DNA of 13,847 nucleotides, from NCBI GenBank assembly GCA_009602725.1, contig WELB01000012.1, positions 759,386 through 773,232 of the forward strand, read 5' to 3'. How positions within the stretch are numbered: position 1 is the stretch's first letter; every line of letters starts with the position of its first letter. A program made the position numbers and the translations under genes. Positions 8,801-13,847 of the stretch are shown piece by piece. The notes beneath the pieces were generated by a model. It ran no database searches and was not told the DNA's origin. It worked only from the letters and a program-made list of their open reading frames with translations. This DNA is from Spirogloea muscicola (taxonomy: Eukaryota > Streptophyta > Zygnematophyceae > Spirogloeales > Spirogloeaceae).

Positions 8801-11800
8801 CTTGCTCTCTTCGGCTGCTCTTTCGAGGGGCGGCATTTCATCACCTCCTTCCATCTCCTCCTTGTCATCCTTCACTCCCAGACCCAGTTGAATCATGCGT
8901 TGAATGCGACTTGCAAAGAGCTGCAGCACAGACAAGCTGATGCGTCACTCACCCGTCCTAAAAGAGAAGGCCCAACATGGACAAGGTATATGCGTCCTTG
9001 CCTCGCAGCCAAGGTATGATGGCTACCCTCTGACCTCTTCTTAGCTGCTCTCTCGTGAAAGCAATCCAGCACTGTTACCTGCGGCTCGTCGATGCTGAAG
9101 CCGGAAGTAAGTAGCGCGGTCTCATACAGCAGGACAATAAGGTCCTTGAGCGTCTTGTCATCTGGGTCGGCGTCTATCCGTCGCTTCAACTCCTGGATAA
9201 TAGCATTGTGGGGATTGAGCTCCAGCGTCTTCTTGCTCATCATGTACCTGGACATGGTCTCGTCTCGCAACGCCTGCGCAAGCGCCAACGAGGAGGCAAG
9301 GCTTGCAAGGTCATCATTAGTGACCTTGTCCAGGATTTGTCAAAAGCGCCGCATGCTCAGCAGCTGAAGCATATGCCTTGCTTGCTTGTATATACAATCT
9401 TGACTAGGGCAAAGGATGAAGGTACGCTCTAAATACTTGTCCAATCTTCATTAGTATCTACAAGGGAAGACTTAACGGTGTAATCTCAAGGCAAAAGGTC
9501 TGTACATCCAATACAGGGGGGGGCGATGACTTCCAGCTTTTGTGTGACAAATCTCGGGAGGCACTTTACCTGAGCCTTCATGATCCTTTCCATGTTGGCG
9601 GTCCAGCCATACTCGCCGGTCACAAGGACGGCGGGCGACTCAGTGACGCGTTTCCCGATGACCACTTTCTCTACGCGGTCGCCCAATACTTCCTTGACCT
9701 TCTTGCAGAGGCCCTCATACTCCTGCTTCAGGCGCTCCCACTCCTGCTGCTCCTCCTCGCTCTCAAGGGGCAGCTTCAGCCCCTCCTTGGTCACGTTCAC
9801 GAGCTTGTGCCCGTCGTACTCCTTGAGCTGCAACCAGAAGTTTGCAGTATCTGAATTGAGGCGCCAACTAAGTGTGGCCTCAGGCTCCCATCCCACCTTT
9901 TCGTTCTGGCTGCTCAGAGTGATTCTTGCAGCCACGGAGCTACTTGAACACATAACGCAAGGCTTAATGATATTCTTAATGCTGATGGGCTTGCCATACG
10001 TGCGTGGCACGCGCCATGCTCACCTGTTGCACCATGTACTCATCGATGGGGTCTGTCATGAGCAGCACCTCCATATCCAGCTTCCGAAGTCGCTCCAGAA
10101 ATGGCGATCGCTCCACGGCCTTAAGGCTCTCCCCCGTGATGTAGTAGATGTCCGTCTGCTGAGGCTTCATTCTCGTCACGTAGTCCTTTATACTCGTCCA
10201 TTCATCGCCTGCCCAGCATCAGTCGCGGCATCGTGTAAGCGGATTTCCTGTTGCCTGTGACAGTCCCTTCAACGATCTAGTCTATCAATGTCTATGTTAG
10301 CTATATCCAGGTACAATGGAAAGAAAGGTGCAAGTGATGAACTAAAGGAAGAACTCACGGCACTTGGTGGAATGGAAGCGAAGAAGGTCGGCAAGCTTGG
10401 CGCGGTTCTGACTGTCCTCGTAAATGCCCAGCTTCAGATTCTTAGAGAAGGCCTCGTAGAATGTTTTGTACTTGTCGTGGTCCTCAGCCAGCTCAGAGAA
10501 CATCTCGATGCACTTCTTCACCAGGTTCTTATGTATCACCTGTTACAATTGGAGGTCCCATGATTCTTTGCATGTCACAGTCTGTTGGAGTGTGTTGGAT
10601 CGTGTCAGCCTTTCATACTGACATAGTTGTAAGTCTGTTGGGTCACATGGATACTCAGTCGTGGCTAGTACTCCACTAGCTTGGATACTTAAATTGGAAT
10701 AGATACAGAAAACCTTCACCCCACAGGTACACCGAGACCCGCTACCTAAAAATGAAAGACCAAGGACTCTGACTGAGGATACTTTTAGGATTCTGCTTTG
10801 CTGCAGCATCTCGCGGGAGATGTTGAGGGGCAAGTCCTCCGAGTCTACGACGCCCTTCACGAAGCTCAGGTACTCGGGCATCAGGTCCTCAGCGTCGTCT
10901 GTGATGAAAATGCGCCGCACGTACAGCTTCACGTTGGTCTGCTTCTTGCGCCGCCCTTCGAACAGGTCGAATGGCGCACGCTTTGGGACGAACAGGAGAG
11001 CCTGCACCAATGATTTGTCCAAAGTTAGCACCGCTGTCATATACGTGTCCTGGCCAGCATCGCTCCTAGGTGGGCTGCAGCGCACAAAAGATGGTCTTTC
11101 AACGTCTTGCATCGAGGGCCCCAATCTCAGGTCTCTTCAGGTTGGGGCTCACCCGGAACTCGAGCTGGCCCTCCACCTTGAAGTGCTTGTACGCCAATGG
11201 CTCCTCCCAGTCATTGGTCAGGCCCTTGTAGAAAGCTACGTATTCGTCGGCGCTCACCTCCTCGGGGTTGCGCATCCAGATCGGCTTCTATTGCGTCAAG
11301 CAGCAGAGCAAGGCAAGCCGCTCGTCAATCAAAGCTTGCTGTCCGAGGGTGTCGTCGACTTGCTCAAGACTATAATCAAGCTGGCGCTCTCTGCCTTTAG
11401 AGATATCAATTCTGCCTCTGCACTCAACAATTAGAAGACATGTTAAGGCGTGCAAGTGGGAGGTGGAGCTGTTCGAATCCTTGCCTGCTTGTTCACCAGC
11501 TCCCACACAAATGTTACCTCCTTGACCTTCTTCGTCTTGTGCTCCGGTGCCGCTGCGCCTCCCTCCCGCTCCGTCACGTCCTCCACCTTCCCCTCCTCAG
11601 CCTCGCCGCCCTGATAGCACAATCGCCATCTAAATGAAGGACTTGCTTGGGTACATCCGCCTGCCAGATTTTTGCATTCGATGCAGGTGATCCAGTTGGT
11701 CTGACGGCACCTGCATGGGGACGTCCTCGTCGTCGTCGGCGTCGTCTACCTCGCTCTCGACAGTCTTCTTGACGAGCATATAGATGGGATAGTTGATGAA

Positions 11801-13200
11801 CTCGGAGTGGCGGCGGATGACGTCCTTGAGGCGCCGCTCCTCCAGATACTCAGCTTGGTCCTCCTTGAGGTGCAGTGTCACGATTGTGCCGCGCGGCAGC
11901 TCCACAGTGTCCCCATTGGCAGTCCGCACAGTGAACGAACCCCCCGCCTATCACATAAGTCGAAAGCGTGCAATGATCAAGCACTTTGCTAAGATCAAGA
12001 ATCAAAGACACGGACTGCTGTCTCGTGTATGGAGATTTCATAAGAGATGACAATATGGATAAGACTGGTACTAGTGCCACGTGGCTTATGATACGGATTT
12101 CATGATCGGAGCCGGCCGCGGCTGGTGCACCGCCAGGCTCGCCGCAGCAGCAGTGGCAAAGCTGACCTGCGATTCCCACACGTACTGGTTGTCGTCGGGG
12201 TGCTTGGTGTTGACAACGACACGGTCGGCGACGAGGAACGCCGAGTAGAAGCCGACCCCAAACTGCCCGATCATGCTCACATCGCCGCCCTCCTGCAGCG
12301 CCTCCATGAACTCCTTGGTGCCCGAGCGCGCAATCGTCCCCAGATTGTTGATGATCTCTGCCGCACGTCCGGCGCGCTCAGCAGGTCAGACTGGTCAGGG
12401 CATACAACTCTGCTGGAGCGCTTGGCGACACGGCGTCCTCACCCGCTTTGGTCATGCCGATCCCGCTGTCGCGGATGCTCAGCGTGCGGGCCTCTTTCTC
12501 GGCCGTCACGCGGATGCACAGCTCCGGGTCCGGCTCCAACACCTTGATCGAGGGATCGAGGCCAGAAACAAATGGCAGTAGGCAGGCAGCCCGGCAAGGT
12601 GAGCTGCGGCAGCGCTCGCTCGTCGACTATCATGTGATTATATGCAGGCGGCCGCAACGCAGGCGTGCCGACAGTGGTGGTGGCGTACCTTGGGGTCGGT
12701 GAGGCTGCGGTGCCGGACCTTGTCGAGCGCGTCGGACGCGTTGCTCAGGAGCTCGCGCAGGAACACCTCCTTGTTGCTGTAGAAGGTGTTGATGATCAGG
12801 CTGAGCAGCTGCAGGCCGCGCGCACGGCGGCGCGCCGCGCTCGCCGCGTGAGAGGCCGCGAGCTGCAAGGCCCTGGCCGCTGCCCGGAGCTCCCACGACG
12901 CTCCCCGCAGGCGGAGACTCTTGCAAGCCCCGCGCCAGTTAGTCTGGTGGGGGCGGCAGCGACGTCGTTCAAGGCCCGTTTGCGGTGGCTTCAGCATGCC
13001 ATCGTTTCAGCATGCCAACCATGGCATGCTGAAGGAGCAGCGGCGACGGCCACGGCGAGCGTGGCTCTCGCCTGGTTGATCTCGGCCTGGAACGCAAACA
13101 CCTCCGCGCCACCCTCGGCGGCGGTACTGGCAGCGGCGTCGGCGTCTGCATCGGCGGTGGTGCCTGTCGACGTCGGCGCCTCTGCGGCGGCGTCCGCCAT
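8783..13200 (-). CDS. HSP90: Cytosolic heat shock protein 90
   Basis: This is an ATP-driven dimeric chaperone of the cytosol and nucleus. Proposed exons, 5' to 3' on the minus strand: 13200-13072, 12808-12689, 12542-12443, 12357-12167, 11947-11711, 11610-11485, 11287-11153, 11001-10783, 10539-10359, 10208-10024, 9827-9570, 9273-9079 and 8920-8783, about 737 residues. The N-domain shows AFQAEINQ, the [12 protein letters not shown] helix (catalytic Glu62, Asn66), [10 protein letters not shown] (Asp108) and [13 protein letters not shown] charged linker lies around 243-290. The middle domain has [10 protein letters not shown] with Arg354, matching the catalytic Arg of yeast Hsp90. The C-domain ends MEEVD, the docking tail for TPR co-chaperones, which excludes plastid, mitochondrial and ER paralogues. 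The N-terminus is 29 residues longer than in yeast and Ala/Asp/Thr-rich. Two introns (after Gln43 and Gln301) seem to use GC donors. In-frame ATGs at 13302 and 13323 could add up to 41 residues. Confidence 0.96.
11288..11484 (-). other. HSP90 intron 6, apparent GC-AG intron
   Basis: WELVNKQ ends at 11485 and [10 protein letters not shown] begins at 11287. The donor reads CAG then GCAAGG on the coding strand and the acceptor ends AATAG. GCAAG after CAG is the usual context of genuine GC-AG introns, so this call is stronger than the one for intron 1. Confidence 0.78.
11485..11763 (-). other. Charged linker between the N and middle domains of HSP90
   Basis: The end of exon 5 encodes an acidic run ([15 protein letters not shown]). 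Exon 6 encodes a mixed Glu/Lys/Ala segment ([14 protein letters not shown], then [16 protein letters not shown]) that leads into the middle domain. The linker is split by a 100-base intron (11710-11611). At about 45-50 residues it is on the short side for cytosolic HSP90s. It is expected to be flexible and to tune the ATPase cycle. Confidence 0.8.
12809..13071 (-). other. HSP90 intron 1, apparent GC-AG intron
   Basis: Conserved EINQ ends at 13072 and conserved LLSLIINTF begins at 12808. The bases after the CAG codon are GCGAGA on the coding strand, not GT, while the 3' end is CTGCAG. No GT near the junction keeps the conserved EINQLLSLI sequence. This is a non-canonical GC-AG intron, or a sequence error at one base. 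Confidence 0.7.
12990..13033. repeat. Direct repeat plus perfect 12-bp hairpin in HSP90 intron 1
   Basis: TTCAGCATGCCA occurs at 12990-13001 and 13006-13017, and its exact complement lies at 13022-13033 with an ACCA loop. Two alternative stems can form with the single right arm. It lies 40 to 80 bases inside the first HSP90 intron, near the non-canonical donor at 13071. Confidence 0.85.
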
Positions 13201-13210
13201 CTTGGCTTGA

Positions 13211-13238
13211 CGGCGGCGGCGGCGGCGGCGGCGGCGGC
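13211..13238. repeat. CGG trinucleotide repeat just upstream of the HSP90 start
   Basis: Nine uninterrupted CGG units on the + strand, which is CCG in the HSP90 transcript, begin 11 bases upstream of the ATG at 13200. It is probably 5' untranslated. It is also open in the HSP90 frame, where it reads as a run of nine Arg if an upstream ATG is used. Confidence 0.85.
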
Positions 13239-13331
13239 AAGAAGCGAAGGCAGCGAGGGCCTCTGAGGGTCTCGATCCCGTGCGGTGAGACTCGGCCTGC
13301 ATGTGGGCGCCCACCGCAGCCATGGCGGCCC

Positions 13332-13363
13332 GGGGAGGGGGAGGGGGAGCTGGGTTGGGTGGG
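13332..13363 (+). promoter_or_regulatory. G-quadruplex-type G-run tract upstream of HSP90
   Basis: Six G-runs of three to five bases, separated by one to four bases, lie at 13332-13335, 13337-13341, 13343-13347, 13352-13354, 13357-13359 and 13361-13363. The G-rich strand is the template strand of HSP90, 130 to 165 bases upstream of its ATG. The sequence fits the G-quadruplex pattern. A regulatory role is inferred from position only. Confidence 0.45.
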
Positions 13364-13382
13364 CGTGCGTTGCCATGCAGGC

Positions 13383-13449
13383 GGCCACGTCGGACTCCAC
13401 GTGGCTGCCGGTGGGCCACGTCGGACGCGCCCGGCGCCTCCACCACGTG
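13383..13449. promoter_or_regulatory. Cluster of ACGT-core motifs in the HSP90 upstream region
   Basis: GGCCACGTCGGA occurs twice (13383-13394 and 13414-13425), and palindromic CACGTG G-boxes lie at 13398-13403 and 13444-13449. Four ACGT cores within 67 bases, about 185-250 bases before the ATG, look like a bZIP or bHLH binding cluster. No perfect heat shock element (GAA-NN-TTC) is visible in this 640-base region. The sequence is very CpG-rich, which raises the chance rate of such motifs. Confidence 0.4.
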
Positions 13450-13847
13450 TCGCGCGCGCCGCGCCCGGCGGCGGGGCCGTACTTTCCGCCGCAGCCGGCC
13501 CGTTGGCGGGGCGTGCCAAACGGAGGGGGCCAGATGCGCAAATGCGCCCCGCGGGCCCCGCGCAAACAGCTCCCCGTACACACCCCCCGGGGATGGGAGA
13601 CGGCCCGGAGGGCCACGGCGCGCCGTGGCCCAACGGCTCCGAGAGGACGTTCTCCGAGCCTGGGCGTGGGCGGTTCCCCGACAAGTCCATCCGGGGCGCC
13701 AAACGTGCGCCCGGGCCCAACCCCCCGGGAGCGTTTGCGCCGCGCCCCGCCAACGGGCAGGGGGGAGGGGGGGAGGAGGGAGGGTAGCCGTTCCCCCTTC
13801 CTCCTCGGCTCCCCCCCTCCAAGGTCACCACTCTATACCCCCCCCCC
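13450..13847. other. GC-rich region upstream of HSP90, no gene recognised
   Basis: GC content here is extreme. The long open frames on both strands are Gly/Ala/Pro/Arg-rich and lack any domain, which is what high GC alone produces. G-runs (13755-13784) followed by C-runs up to the last base make the window end low-complexity. Promoter elements such as a TATA box are not evident. Confidence 0.5.

Noticed and set aside
9580-10260. 226-codon open frame on the + strand
   Set aside because: It lies antisense over HSP90 exons 10 and 11 and their intron; the minus-strand translation is clearly HSP90, so this is a shadow frame.
8783-13200. Plastid, mitochondrial or ER HSP90 paralogue
   Set aside because: The tail is MEEVD, not KDEL or a plastid-type end, and the N-domain sequence is of the cytosolic class.
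12665-13210. 181-codon open frame on the + strand
   Set aside because: It is antisense to HSP90 exons 1-2 and intron 1, in CpG-rich DNA. The translation is Ala/Val-rich with no domain.
13640-13660. Possible heat shock element around GGACGTTCTC
   Set aside because: It has GGA in place of GAA and no third correctly spaced unit, so it is not better than chance.
13007-13831. 274-codon open frame on the - strand overlapping the HSP90 start
   Set aside because: It is in a different frame from HSP90, is Gly/Pro/Arg low-complexity, and exists because stop codons are rare at this GC content.

Overview
This is a piece of eukaryotic nuclear DNA holding two intron-rich protein genes that converge tail to tail. 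The most likely source is a green alga of the Chlorophyta, or a close relative in the green lineage. Three things suggest this: a plant-type CHASE-domain histidine kinase, a cytosolic HSP90 with the green-lineage MEEVD tail, and TGTAA motifs of the kind chlorophytes use for polyadenylation. I hand-spliced both genes. Exon phases agree at every junction, and the spliced lengths are exact multiples of three. One kinase junction (3039/3331) uses a poor donor and is doubtful.

Region by region: 1-1271 is non-coding as far as I can tell. It has a C-rich low-complexity stretch, then GGC/CGG repeats, then about 830 bases with nothing recognisable. Positions 1272-8041 (+) carry a 14-exon hybrid histidine kinase of about 1217 residues. 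Its order is TM1, CHASE sensor, TM2, dimerisation/H-box, ATPase with a very long insert, receiver-like domain, receiver. This is the layout of the Arabidopsis cytokinin receptors AHK2/3/4. Positions 8042-8782 are the shared 3' intergenic region. Positions 13200-8783 (-) carry a 13-exon cytosolic HSP90 of about 737 residues. From 13201 to 13847 lies the very GC-rich HSP90 upstream region, with a CGG repeat, a G-quadruplex-type tract and a cluster of ACGT-core motifs.

The kinase would sense a ligand in the ER or cell-surface lumen and pass phosphate from His397 to Asp1116 and on to a histidine phosphotransfer protein. HSP90 is the general cytosolic ATP-driven chaperone. Nothing visible links them functionally beyond being neighbours.

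The points most worth following are in the kinase. The residue matching the cytokinin-contacting Asp of AHK4 reads as Leu, the normally degenerate first receiver keeps an Asp at the phosphoacceptor position, and the ATPase domain has an insert of about 250 residues. In HSP90, two introns appear to be GC-AG, and there is an in-frame upstream start with an arginine tract encoded by the CGG repeat.
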